DNA of 64,000 nucleotides. Source: Apus apus (Eukaryota; Chordata; Aves; Apodiformes; Apodidae). The stretch is taken from assembly GCF_020740795.1 (NCBI RefSeq), contig NC_067285.1:76856342-76920341 (forward strand), in the 5' to 3' direction. The translations under genes were made by a program, and so were the position numbers. The notes under the pieces were generated by a model, which saw nothing but the letters and a program-made list of their open reading frames with translations, searched no databases and was not told the DNA's origin. Below are positions 10,104 through 22,275 of this stretch, piece after piece. Position 1 is the first letter of the stretch; every line of letters starts with the position of its first letter.

Positions 10104-12006
10104 GTAAGTATCTGGTTTTCTGTTTTTTTGTTTTTTAAGAAACCTTGCATTTGACAGAAAAAATACTATTCCATTTTTATTATATTTTGGTATCATTTTG
10201 GTTTTTACCTTATTTTCTTTTTAATAAATGAAAGGTTTAAAAATTAAGGTGAGAAAATAAATTATACTTTGCTTTTTCATTTTGCATTCAATTGCATATT
10301 TTAATATAATTCTATGGGGTTTTTTGAAAATACATTAAACTTTGAAGTCATATCATCACAAAACATTATGTCATACATGAACAACAGTTAGCAATGATCA
10401 CTTGGAAAGAAAATGCAACTCATTTATATAAATTGATAGCCCGGAGGAACCCAAGAACCATAAAATAAATATCCATAACATTGCAGTCCATAAACGTAGC
10501 TTCTGCAGTAATCACTTCCAGAGCTTAATTAGAAATGGTTATTTTTGACAGAAATCTTGTGATTTGAATTAACAAATTTAATAAAATATTCAGACTAGGA
10601 GTTAAAAATATGGGGTTTTTTCATCATTTGAGACAGAACTTAAATGGAAATGGAATACATAAAGGGATTTTTTCATTATTATTATTTAACTGTACATTAA
10701 TATAATGTTACAGCCAAAAAAGAATCTTCAGTGTAGCAATCTCTTCATATTAGTATGTGGTCTATGGTTTTGTAGTATATTTTCAAGAACAATATCTGTC
10801 TGCAGTGTTTCCCAGAACCACCTCATCATTTCAGCAACAACTGTGCAATTACTGCAGCTGGGCATGGGCTGCATGGAGCACAGAAAGTATTCTTTATATT
10901 CGGTTGGTTTTTTGACATTATCATATTCTTTAAACAGTGTTGTTTGTTATTAATACACCTTGTCCTTCTATGATGCCTAGGCTATCAGAAATGTTAAGAG
11001 AGTGTGGTGAAATTTTTTGTCCCTTAATCTGAGCCCCAAGGTACTCATTTTCCACCCTGCTCATCTGATTCAAACTCCGACTGATGTATAGCATGGCTGT
11101 ATTACAAAAAGTTATGTCACATTAACTATGTTATATTTCAGCAGGCAAACACAAGGCACTGTAATAGTTTCAGCTGCTCACTTGTGCAGTGATGATATCC
11201 TCTGTCTTATTATGGCTGCTTGGATGCTCAGAAGAAAGATTACTTTGAAGGTTTCTAAAACTGTGTCTTTTATGGCAGACAAGTAAAGGGATGTGCAAAT
11301 CAAAAGGCTGCTGTCATTTCTGGCTGAAGGCCAAACAACTTGGAACAATTCAGCATAGAACCTGAATTGCTCACTCCATCATCTATAGTGGAATAAGACT
11401 AAAAGTCAAAATTCTTTTTAAGTGATCAAAAATTTATGCCATGGTAGGCTCAAAGTGTTGGCAATACATCTTGTGTAGTAGCAGTTAAAATATCAGATTC
11501 ACATAATTCTGGCACCATCTTTGTCTGGTGTTGCTATCATTTCAGCAGCACCTGACAGCTGTAATAGAGATCTGTGAATTATTGCAAATAAGTTGCTTAT
11601 CATGTAGCTTTGCACAGGAAGAATATTTAGTAAAATTAGTGTCAATGTTAGTGACAGTGAAACCCTCTGGGCAAAGCTAGCAGGGAATTTAAAAACTAAT
11701 AAAGAAATAATATATGTATCTCACTCTCTTTGCCCATGTAATGTTTAAACCTGAGGACTCTCATATCAGGTAGGGTAAATCTATCTAATCTAAAATAATT
11801 TTTAATAATTAGCTAGAGAAGTATAAATATCTCTTCTGAAGACCTGATAGCAAGTTGGCCAGAGTTATCATTTTCAGATAAACCTTAAATATGTATCTTT
11901 GAACAGTACCACTTTTATATTGTCTGTGAGTGGCTTGATAGCCACACAGTAGAAAGATAGTTTTCTTCCATGTTTATTAAAGATTATCCATCCTTATTTC
12001 CTTTAG
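10104..12006. other. Non-coding DNA, putative intron A-X
   Basis: AT-rich DNA with no recognisable gene or repeat. If A and X are exons this is their intron. It ends with the pyrimidine-rich acceptor TATTTCCTTTAG. Confidence 0.35.
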
Positions 12007-12129
12007 GTATCAAAGTGCAGTTAGGTCTAAGGGGAGGAAAATGCTTCTTGTCTTGGTTGCAGCTGTGGAGATCCCAACCAAGGAAAGGGCAGCCAGACAT
12101 TTTGGAAGCATGCGTGCCAAATATGAAAG
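12007..12129 (+). other. Candidate cassette exon X (123 nt)
   Basis: The segment is bounded by the acceptor CTTATTTCCTTTAG and the donor AAAG|GTGAGAAC. Its length is divisible by three and it is clearly more GC-rich than its surroundings. Two frames are open throughout. The one that enters and leaves in phase 1 (IKVQLGLRGGKCFLSW...) is compatible with exon A before and B after, so it could be a symmetric phase-1 cassette. The alternative frame contains MLLVLVAAVEIPTKERAAR. GC-rich sequence continues beyond the donor to about 12300, so it may be part of a larger unrecognised GC patch or repeat. No family is recognised. Confidence 0.25.
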
Positions 12130-12533
12130 GTGAGAACTGGGAGCTGGGGTGGCAGGAGTGGGAGAAAGGGCTGAGGCCTTGAAATCACACCACACAAGGG
12201 CAGGGATGCTCCATACAAGGCAGAACTCACCAGGAGGCTGCTGCTGTCTTTACATTCAGCTTCCACAGTAAATCTGCACCTAACGTGTTGTCTTCTTGGT
12301 GCCATCTGCATGCAGAGGAATGAACCATCTTAAACTTCAAAAGTCTTCATCCTCTCTGTGCATGCCAAGAGTTAGATTATAGCAATCATCATGGATTACT
12401 CAAGCAAGACAAAGAAATTTCCTGGTATCTGTGCTTTTGAATGTATCTGCCTACTCCTCTGTCCACATTTTATATCCCATCAGGAAACAAATTCAAGCTC
12501 TAAATTACAGTATCATTAATCATACAGCTTTCT
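12130..12533. other. Non-coding DNA, moderately GC-rich at its left
   Basis: No gene is supported. The first 170 bp continue the GC-richer patch of candidate exon X and carry minus-strand chance frames. Confidence 0.4.
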
Positions 12534-12612
12534 GTTTGTTTTTTTGTTGGGTTTGGGTTTGGTTTTGGTTTTGGGGGGGGTTGTTGTTGGGGGTTTTTTG
12601 GGTTTGGAGGGT
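12534..12612. repeat. G/T-rich tract with several G runs
   Basis: Repeated GGGTTT and GGTTTT units lead into a run of eight or more G, then TTGTTGTTGG and a GGGG/TTTTTT stretch. The + strand has four or more G runs within about 60 bp and could form a G-quadruplex. It is the complement-type counterpart of the CAAAA/CCAAA tracts elsewhere in the window. Confidence 0.8.
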
Positions 12613-15600
12613 GGTAATGTATTACAAGATGACCTATTTAAATAAGGTTTGGTTTTATTAATGTCAGACTTCTTTTCAAAATACCTTCAATGCTGATAAA
12701 AACATCTCTAGTGAAGGTTTGCTAAAATTTAGATTCCATGTGTTTACTTCTGTATTTCAAACCTAAACGGTACAAACAGTTTGTTTTTAGCATTCACATT
12801 CATCCTGGGTTCATTTATAATCTGCTGAGAAAAAAAAAAAAATCTCAGTGTGAGTTGCCTTATCTTAGATAGTGGACAAAGGAGCCAACTTGTAAAACCA
12901 TCTATTAGCATGCCAGTCAGTGTTTTTATACTCCCCAAAAATAGTAGATCTGCTTTGAACAAGACTGTGATTTATGATTCAGATCCACAAAAACTCTCTT
13001 TCTAAACAAGTAAAGAAGACATCTGTGAAGAGCAGATCTAAGCCTATTCAAACCTCAGAGATTTTACCATTTATACATTCAAATTATCTGCTTTCAGCAT
13101 TTAAATAGTGTTTCAGAATGACAGAAGGAACTGATCACTGGTGTACAGCAGGCTGACTTAACCACAGGCTTCACTGGCAGAGTAGAAAAGAGGTTTTGTA
13201 AATGTGGCATTAAGAATAATAATGGTTATCCTGTATTTGGTGTGAGCAAGAAAAGTAATTCAAGTAAATATAAATGATAGTTCTTAGGTGGCATCTCCCT
13301 ATAAATTTACATCTAATGCTAATAATTATGCTTCTGGGAAAATTAAGGAACTGTAAAGGCCATTGAATTCATATTTCAGATGAAGCTTTAAGAACCTTGG
13401 GGTTTGTCACATATAGAATAACCAAAGGCAACTGAAGGATCTTCACACATTGAAAATCAATGTGGTTGGAACTGAAGCTGAGAAACCAGACAGAAACACA
13501 GATCACAACTGTCTAGTGTTCGTGGAGTCAGCAGATTCTGGTATGAATTTTGGAGATGTTATTTTAAAGGCTTGCTTTGTGCTGAGTCTGAGATCTGGAA
13601 TAATAATGAGAGAATTAAGGATTATTTTTCCAGCATATTTGAGGGCAAAACTTTCTCTGACTTCAGTTAAGCCAGGAAAACACCCAGGAAGTATTTTTGC
13701 ATGTTGTTGCAAATGTAGGAACTACACATTCTTAAATCTGGTTCACTGTGTTTGAGTCTCTTGACTCCCTTTTCTACCTGACCAGAACACAGAATTGCTG
13801 TTTATCCGCTTTTACAACCTTGCTATACTGTCTTTAAAAAAAAAAAGCAAGCATGCAGAAACTTCAGTAACATACTGAGACCAACTTCTGGATTAGAGCA
13901 CAAGTATTTGGTAGAAGGTGAATCAGAAAATTAATTTTATGATCCAACATGCTAAGTCTTGCTCTGTTAGCTTTGTAGAGGATTTATCTACTGAATCCAA
14001 GTGTGTATACATCTGTGGTAAGAAATTTCAAACATGACCTTCAGCATCATTCTTGTGCAGTAGGCAGAGAACTGCCTCTCAGAAACTGCTCATTCTGCAC
14101 ACGCTGAAATCTGCCACCAGCTTCAAGTAAGGGCAGGATCTTTCCCTGAAAGAGGCATTTCCAGTAGTGATGAATGATGTAATGGGTTTTCTATGTGAGC
14201 AAATGGACACTTGGTATACATAGTTGTATTTCCTTAGTATCATTTACCTGAGTTAAAAATACGTAATTCATTTAGTGTTTTATAAATTGTTATTTTGGAG
14301 TTGTGCCAGAAATTATAACAGAAATAGAAATGATGAATATATATATATATATATATATATGAAGTGCACATAGAAATGGAAGGGACCAAATCAAGACAGT
14401 ATTCCAACTCATGATAAACAGCAGCTAAACACTGACATGTGCTGACATGGGAAAACAAAAAGTACAGAAAAATAAAGTAAATTAATTAAATGCAAACTTG
14501 TTCACAGAAAATGTTTATCCTGTCCAGAGACAGATTTAAAGTCTACTGATAATTAGAAAATCCTGCTAATAGTACTGCAGAACTTTAAACATCCCTATAT
14601 GGTATTTCATCAAATGGTGGAGTTTGAAATACAGGAAACTGGATGCACTGTTCACTCCTTTTAGTATCATATGCTTCAGCAGTTTTTAGATATGCTGCCT
14701 TCTAGAAAGCTCTATCTTATGGATGGCACCAGCTGCACAATATTTCTGCTCTATTCTCATTCTGCTGTGACAGATTTGATTTGGTATTTAAATCCTGTCA
14801 GATTACTTGGAGGTACCTCTTGCACTAAATGGAAATTAATTTGTCACATGATCAAAATTCATCAGGACAAAAAATTTCTTAACAAATATGCACCTGTTCT
14901 GCTCCACATTTCTATCTTTGAAGACTTTTGACGTATAGCTTACAGGAAATACTAACTTCAAATGAACAAGAAGAAATTTAGAGTTACACCAGAAGTTGTG
15001 TTTCAGTCAAGTAGTACACATCCAGTAAAGGGAGCTTGTTGCTAGGGGAAGGGGTACAATACAGTAAGGTCAGTGAAATGTGTAGAAGTTCCTAAAAGTC
15101 ATGTAGCCTTTCTTGTTAGACCTGGGTTTGCTTTAGCACAATATTGTAATTTGTTGCAGTCCAAGGATACTCTTATCACTTCAGCACTGTGTGCAATTAA
15201 TTCAGATGACACAGTAAAATCGCTTTTCCTGTTTGCTACATTCATTACTCCAGGACACCTTTGAGAAAGGATCAGTCCTTTTGTGTTCATTTACCAATTT
15301 TTGAAAGGTTCCCTGAGTACTACAGGGCCACGTTTTTTGTTATTGTTCACATTTTCAGTTTTCAATAACATCCATAGAGCTTGGCCATTAGAATTATCAC
15401 AACACAGAGTCTTCGATCTGTTTTTAATTACAACTGTATTCATCTGTGTTACATATATTTATGAAAATTGGTGCCTAAATTAGAGATGAGCCTGAACTGA
15501 AATGTTGACTCCAAATACTCTTAAGTTTTACAAATGGCTGAAGTACACATGCAAATGTTGTGGTCTTTATGAGATTCTAGTTAAAAGATAATTATTTCTA

Positions 15601-17470
15601 CCATAATTACTGTTAATTATGATTCAACCCTGAAGTCTCCTCAATAGTAAATATGTGCTGTCTGTCACGATCAAATGAATATCATCAAAAATAGTGGTTT
15701 TAGAAATAAGTTAAAATTCCACTCCAGTGACTTCAGTTGCCAAAGCACTGACCTAACTCCAGCCCAACGCTCACAATGAGGGATGCAGTAGTTTGTTGGA
15801 GGTAAGCACTGCTCTGAGCTGGATCTCTAAGTGATTTCAAAGCACTAAACAGGGCATAGACAAGGGTCACTGCCTTACCACTGATCTGTTGTTTGAGCAG
15901 GAGTGAGGGAAAGGTTATTCCAGTAAGTACATGGAGCCAGTTCTCTCTATAGATCAGAGATGAGAAATGGTCTCTAAGCACAGCAAGAGCAATTGTTCCG
16001 CAGCTTTTTTGTTTCAAAGAAGGGTGGATTTTTTAATTTTTTTTTTTTCCCCGCCTGCATATATATGTTTCACGAACAGGTAAGAACCTTATGAAATTAA
16101 ATAATGCTTTCTTAGTTGTTATGGTTTTTTTGTTATGAACTTTTTTTTTTCCTCATTGTGCTTTTCTTTCTTGTTAAAGGGTGTTTACAGTTGCATTTAA
16201 ATTCAGGCCAGCTGATTATAAGGAGTGTTTTTGTAGGTTTCAGAGACATCAGGTTTTTAAATCCCTGAGGCAGCACCACTTACAGAGAGTGTTCTGGACC
16301 CTTTATGATATGACTTTATGGTGAATTTTATAATTATTTACTACTGCATGGGGTGCTAATAAATGCCTCTCTAATAGGTGAATACTTTTATTCCTAAAAT
16401 GTCGATTACTGTAAGTGATTCAGAAATCCTAATGAATAGTTATGTATAAGGAAGTAATTTTGAAAATTAGCTTTTGGAGTGCATGAAAACAAAGAAATGC
16501 AGCTTGCTTAGGAGGTGTTCATTAGATCAAACAAGTCCAGCAGAAAATTGAGCTCTTGGACTTGACAGGAATAATTTTGTTAAGTGTGAGCAGATCTGCC
16601 TCCCAAAAAGAGTAAGCATCCAAATAAAAGGCATTTAATCTTACAATAAAACAGTGCTTGAAGCATTTGCAAACATTCATCAATCCTTTTAGTATGGGAA
16701 AGGAATATTTTAGGCTATATTGTGACTATCCTTTTTGTCAGAATGCAAGTTATGAATACAAATGGCCTCTCGAGTAGTAACAGGGTAGAGAATGCCTTAG
16801 GATCAGTATTGAGACTTAATGCATTTAGACCCACAGCTGGCTTGAAAAGAACATAAGGAATGAGGAGGTCACAGGCTGCTTCTGGCTATGATGTTTCTTA
16901 CAGCAGTGGTTAAATTTATAAATTTGGCTGAAATAATTTCCTGGTTGATATACCACAACTCAGATCTGCATTCTTAAGCATTTCTTCTCTGGGTTCATTT
17001 TATTTTGAAGAATTAATTTCTTGCCTGGGCTTAGTCCTAGAATATCCTTTTCCCCTCAGGCTTTCAGTAAGCCTCCTATTTGACTTGGCCTCTAAGTAAA
17101 AACTTTCTTCAGTATTTCAGCAGTCCTGCAGTGTTTCTGCTGTCCTGCTGAACTTCAGTTGCTGGGGAGGTTGGAGTTTATTTTTTTGTTTTGGTTTTTG
17201 GGGTGAGTTTTTTCAGTAAAAATGTAAGCCTTTTTTTCTGCAGGATTTTTTGAAGTTTTCCCAGAGTGTGTGAGAAAAATATTCCAAACAGCTTCTGGCT
17301 TCTTACTCTTCTTTTTCAGCTCTGTACACAACACACACAGAAGTTTCTCTCTCCATTTTTTTTCCCCTCTGTAGAAAGAAAACCTTCAGAAGGGCTGCTT
17401 TTCCCTCTGCTTGCTACCTAGTTGTCTCAAACACTCTTTTTATTTGAAGTATTGAGGTAATGCCGAGTAA
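12613..17470. other. AT-rich non-coding DNA
   Basis: No gene, RNA or complete transposon is seen. It contains an AT microsatellite (14337-14360) and a T run near 16035-16050. Open frames of 60-101 codons have no domain. Confidence 0.5.
14337..14360. repeat. (AT)12 microsatellite
   Basis: An uninterrupted alternating AT run of 24 bp, likely to vary in length between individuals. Confidence 0.95.
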
Positions 17471-17506
17471 AATTCCTTTATTTTTTCATTTGCTTTCAGG
17501 TAAGAC
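17471..17506 (+). other. Candidate recursive splice site RS1
   Basis: A long pyrimidine-rich tract, TTTTTTCATTTGCTTTCAG, is followed with no exon by the donor-like GTAAGA (AG at 17498-17499, GT at 17500-17501). Back-to-back acceptor and donor is the layout of recursive splice sites in very long vertebrate introns. Its position between candidate exons X (12 kb) and B (34.8 kb) suits this. It may also be a cryptic acceptor or chance. Confidence 0.3.
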
Positions 17507-19734
17507 TAGATTGTCTCATGATGCCTTGCATCAAAATTTAAGCTACAAAGGATGATGCTGCCTATATACTGAGCCCTGGGTGTTAAAATGCCTGAGGATA
17601 TGGTGTGCTTGATGTGCAAGCCCTTCTGAGGTCCTCTTGCACATGTCACATACCCTCACATATCTTTTCAGAGTGTTTTTAAAGCATCCAAATTGATGGT
17701 ACCTGGGCAAGCACAACTCAACCTCACTCCGAATTTTACTCTGAGCCCCATTATGGTGACATCTTACATATATTTGATATTCTGGAAATGGTGAAGAAAG
17801 TCAGGGTTCCAGTATTCAGGAAGGAGGACAAAGTTTACAGATGGAGATGGAGCACTGGAGATCCTGTAGTTTTCATACAAGTATTCAGCACATTTTAGAT
17901 CCCAAATTAATAGCAGATAATCATGTTATTTGACCATATACAGTTTTTGTAAAATTTATTAAACAGTGTAACATTTCTAATATACTAAACAAGTAAAGAA
18001 TATTATTTAGATATTAGGGTTTTTTTCAGAAAGGGAAAGAACTCTTTCAGTGCAGACACTTCTGGTAAATCACATTATCAGTGGAAGAAGGAAATGATCC
18101 TAAGGAGCAATCTTTCTCCTTGAATACACAAGGGAAAAATGCATAATACTTCAGTCTGGGGTTGTACTGGTTTCACTTTGCTCCACTGATGGATAAGGAT
18201 GTGATTATTTGTGACAAACACAAATTTCTTGTGGGCATTTTATATAAAAAGACAGAGAAGTGACAAGAAACCTAGTAGGCATTCAGGCCACAAGAGAAGT
18301 TTAATCTGGCTTTGAACCACATTTTGTTCAGTAGAAGTGTACTGCACTCACCCTGGAATGAGATTTTGTTATTTTGTGCACAGGTTATGATATCACCACA
18401 ATAAGCATGACAAATGCTCCAATTTGAGCAGGAATCCTCTCTGAATGTTAAATGCTTTTCTAGGCATTGGCTCTGGATTTCTCATTTCCTAGCCCTGTTC
18501 ATTATGAAAAATACATGAGACATCAGCAAGTCCATATTTTAATAAAGAAAGAACAGATGGAAATGCATCCAATTAAAATTCCCTGGGGAAAAACTTCTTC
18601 CCTATAAACACACAGACAAACACACATATACACCCACAGCCACCCCCTTCTCTTGTACAGCATTTTTCAATGTTTTGGGATCCTGTCTGGCACAAACTCT
18701 TCATGGGGAACCTGACCAATTTTGGATTTTATCAGGTACTTCTTAAAAGTGGTTACTGTACAATCTCTACAGAACAGATCAAGCAGGTGTAGTCTGAAAG
18801 CCCTGAGATCAGTATAAAAATGTGAAAATTGAAGGTATTTGCTGAGGGAGAAAGTTCTTTCACAGGATCACACTGGTGAAAATTTAAGAGTTTTTCATCA
18901 GGTCTCATATGTATGTAGCCCAGTCTTCTTCCAGCAAAGGAATGGTGTTCACCTATAAAGCTTTCCAGATAAGTGAGAAGAGGAGGTAATGTAAAGAGAA
19001 TAGAAATGCTTCTTGCATTTCAATTAAGTTCATCTGGGAGATATTATACATTAACTGACTTGTTGTAGCTCTCAAATTTGGCATCATGAAGCATTCCTAA
19101 AGACTTATCATTTGTGATTGTGCCCTTAAAATGTCCTTGATCTGAGCACACTTGATATATATTTTTAGTATGCATACCTACCTTGCTGAAATTCTCCATG
19201 AGTATTTTTGTTTTCATTTTTGTATTTTGTGCAGCTATTCACTGGCTTCAGTCTGAAGTACAGCTCTTATTTTGAACCACTTTTGCTTGTTGACCGTAAT
19301 TTTAAACTTTGGCTTTTCCCTTGAGTACAATAGCTGTCTCTAACCAGGTTTTACTGAAGTTGGAAAATTTTAATGCAAATTTGAACTGGGAGACTGTGGC
19401 TGATGGTTTGGAGTGTTAGGTAGACTGGGTTCATTATGGTCACATGAGATACAAAACCTAAGGTTTTTTAACATAATGCTATTAAACATTTTGCAAATTT
19501 TCTCTTAAGAATAGTTGCATAAACCTAGTTGTCCTGTGTAAAATTGAACTGAGTCACCCAAACCTCCGTTTATCTTTTGGCTGAGATCATGTGATACACA
19601 AAATGATGCCTTTATATATGTACTATGTAGCCAGCTTTTCCATTTGTAGAGATACTCTGATTAACTATTTGGTGAAAGATAACTGCCAGAATGCAAGATT
19701 ATTCTAATAGTTCGAAAAGTTTCACAGTAGTATC
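17507..19734. other. Non-coding DNA
   Basis: No gene is supported. A CA-rich patch lies at about 18605-18640. Otherwise ordinary AT-rich sequence. Confidence 0.5.
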
Positions 19735-20065
19735 TATGTCGTAATTAAGGTAAACTTACTTATTAAGAAAAATAAGTGTTTTATAATTGGAAGTAATCAG
19801 TGTACTTAATGTAATCTGTCAGTAAATGACTGTGCACCCACAGGGCTACTTAAGTTCAAAACCAATTTGGTAATCTTCCAACTGGAAATTACAATAAATT
19901 ACGGTCATTTCTCCAAGGAATGACGTAAACACTTAAGTAATGGAGCTCCTCTATTTATGTTGAGTCACATAAGTAAAATTAGAGCCTGCTTAATTACATC
20001 TATTGTTGAATGTTTCAATCGGGCATTTAAATACCTGCAGTGGGGCTCACAATCACATTTCTCCT
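19735..20065. promoter_or_regulatory. Candidate enhancer: AP-1, CRE-like and homeodomain motifs
   Basis: The segment combines a perfect AP-1 site TGAGTCA (19961-19967), a CRE-like TGACGTAA (19921-19928), a homeodomain core TAATTA (19991-19996) and several AAGTAA/TTAAGT elements, without simple-sequence character. Dense motif mixtures in unique sequence are typical of conserved non-coding enhancers. Conservation cannot be judged from one sequence, so this is only a candidate. Confidence 0.25.
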
Positions 20066-21122
20066 TGCTAAGCTGGAAAGAATAAACCCCCAAGCAATCA
20101 GTGCAGGAATATCTTTTCTGCACAAAAGGCAATAAGAGAAAATAGTCTATCTACCTAGCAAACCATTAAAAAAAAAAAAGGAATAGAAAAAAACACCAAA
20201 ATCCATACCCTACAGATTGTGATATTTTTTTTTCTTCACATTTCATACTAAGATGTATTTTGGTATTATACTTTTTTCACTACTACATTAAAAAACAACA
20301 ATTATCAGTTGCTCATAACAACTTGCCATTTCTGGTTTTGTTTTGGTTTTGGTTGGTTGTTGTTTTTTTTTCAAAAATATAAGGATTCAGGATATTAGGG
20401 TAAGTAGGCATTTTCCCTCCTTGTTTCTCCACATCTCCATGTCATTTTGCAAGATGTACTGTATCTTCAAAGGAGAGGCTGATCAGTGTACAAATACTGT
20501 GTGGCACCACACAGTTGGATTGTCTTTAGCCCTCTCTGAACTCCTAAAATGATCCTAAGTGAATACTGTCATTTTCTAGTGTGACTACACGGAAAACTCC
20601 TTTTGGTACTCAGAATTTTCTTCTTGGGATTTTTTATGTCATTTTTAATCAGACAGCAAAGTTATTCAGTCACACAAAAGCAGATTTTTGAAAACAAATG
20701 TTTAAGCAGCTGGAGTCCTTGATGTGCTTTCCATGTTCAGTCCAGGTAACCTGATGCTGGCTTTTAAGGCTTGCGCCGGTTTTCTGACAGTAGCAACACG
20801 CTAACAAAGATGGTTCTTTTTGGGGCCACCATGTGCTCTCTAGAACAGACATGAGACTTTGGGAGGAATTCTTTGAGGTTCAGTTTACTAATTAACCTAC
20901 TTAGTTCCGCACTCCATGATCCTTTCTTCACCTTACTTGTTTCAGACAGTAAGACCAGAAAATGCTTTCTCAATGCCACTGGAGAGGAAGAAAGGAAAGA
21001 GAGTACTGCGCTGAGCAGATGGGCATGCATAAATGCAGCAGGATTTAGTTTAGGCCATTAGGTCTTGCGAGCCATAGACACCAAATTTACAAGCAGCTGT
21101 GAATTTAATGGTTTTTGTGTTC
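20066..21122. other. Non-coding DNA
   Basis: No gene is supported. It has a GTTTT-rich patch at 20335-20372, and overlapping chance frames on both strands at 20670-21061. Confidence 0.5.
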
Positions 21123-21166
21123 CTTTTTTTTTTTTGCCAATTCAGGTAAACTGATATGCAGTAAGT
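21123..21166 (+). other. Candidate 15-nt microexon with flanking splice sites
   Basis: A run of T, then TGCC, then AATTCAG forms a strong acceptor (AG at 21144-21145). Fifteen nucleotides later lies the donor GTAAGT (21161-21166). The enclosed 21146-21160 segment has microexon size, is divisible by three, and is stop-free in the phase-1 frame used by A, X and B. A TGC between the pyrimidine tract and the AG resembles the element used by the neuronal splicing factor SRRM4. Alternatively AG|GTAAAC at 21146 is itself a recursive splice site. A single T-rich tract with a GTAAGT nearby can arise by chance. Confidence 0.25.
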
Positions 21167-22191
21167 TGACTCAAGGTGGCTTAGCTGAAAAGGCCTGTAC
21201 AAACTGTAGTTGATGTTGACAAGTGAACTGTGGAGTCTGAGTTTCATTGAATTTCGCTCGGTTCAATACGTATGAAAATGACCAAAGGAATTATACATAT
21301 GGATATGACAGTCACGCATGACTATCCTGGACATTAAAAATACTACTTAGTAATCTTTCTCAGATAATAGTCTTTGATGTTGTTCTCAGGATTAATAATA
21401 ATAGTAATACTCACTAATATTAATAAAACAACAGAATCAAATTTTATCAGGAACTTTGTTTAAATTCTTTAACATGCATCCAGATATCCTCTGCCTCTGG
21501 ACTAGATATCCATGATTTTCAATGTCTGCATAGCATGACTGTAGTACTAGGTTGTAAATTAAATAACCTGTTATGCATAATAACATAGGAATAAGCCAAG
21601 ACCTTCTACATGGCTACAAGTCTATATTGTTAGAAGTGATTTTCAATTTTGTGTAGGGGTAAATTGATGTTTCTGAATTGGACTAATAAAGTTAAAGTGT
21701 TTTCCTTTTTATATTTAGTGGGACCTGAGCAGTGATGGGTGAGAGATGCTAAAAATACATTATATCAATTTCTCTTGTTTATTTCACATGGCATTTTATG
21801 TTTCATTGTATTCTTATAATTACAATTATTTGTAACTGTGACTATGTAAATGATACAATAAGTGACTTAATGTTCACTTTTTAAAGACACATTTTCATAT
21901 ATTAACAAGTCATTTAAAATTTTTAAAAGCTTCCTTTGCTCTATACAATAACAAAATCAGCAAAAAATTAGAAAATATGCATTTCAACATTGCTCAGCAA
22001 TTAAAACTTAAGATAAAATATTTATACTTGTAGTATATGTCATTATTAGTGCATGAGTTATGGAGTTTTCAGAAAACAGAGGAAAAAATGGCTAAATTCA
22101 TCCATTGTGCAAAGATGATAAGAGACTCTAAATTTACTTAATCCTTGCTTAAGGGTTTGCTAAGTCACTCTTGTATTTTATCTGTATGGTG

Positions 22192-22275
22192 AATCATAGA
22201 ATCCTAGAATCATAGAATCCTAGGGGTTGGAAGGGACCTCGAAAGATCATCTAGTCCAACTCCCAATGGTGAGGT
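22192..22275 (-). mobile_element. Short CR1 3' end fragment
   Basis: The + strand begins with imperfect octamers (AATCATAG, AATCCTAG) followed by GGGTTGGAAGGGACCTC and GATCATCTAGTCCAACTC. This is the reverse complement of the terminal 80 bp of a CR1 LINE. It is a heavily 5'-truncated insertion on the minus strand with no coding part. Confidence 0.92.
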
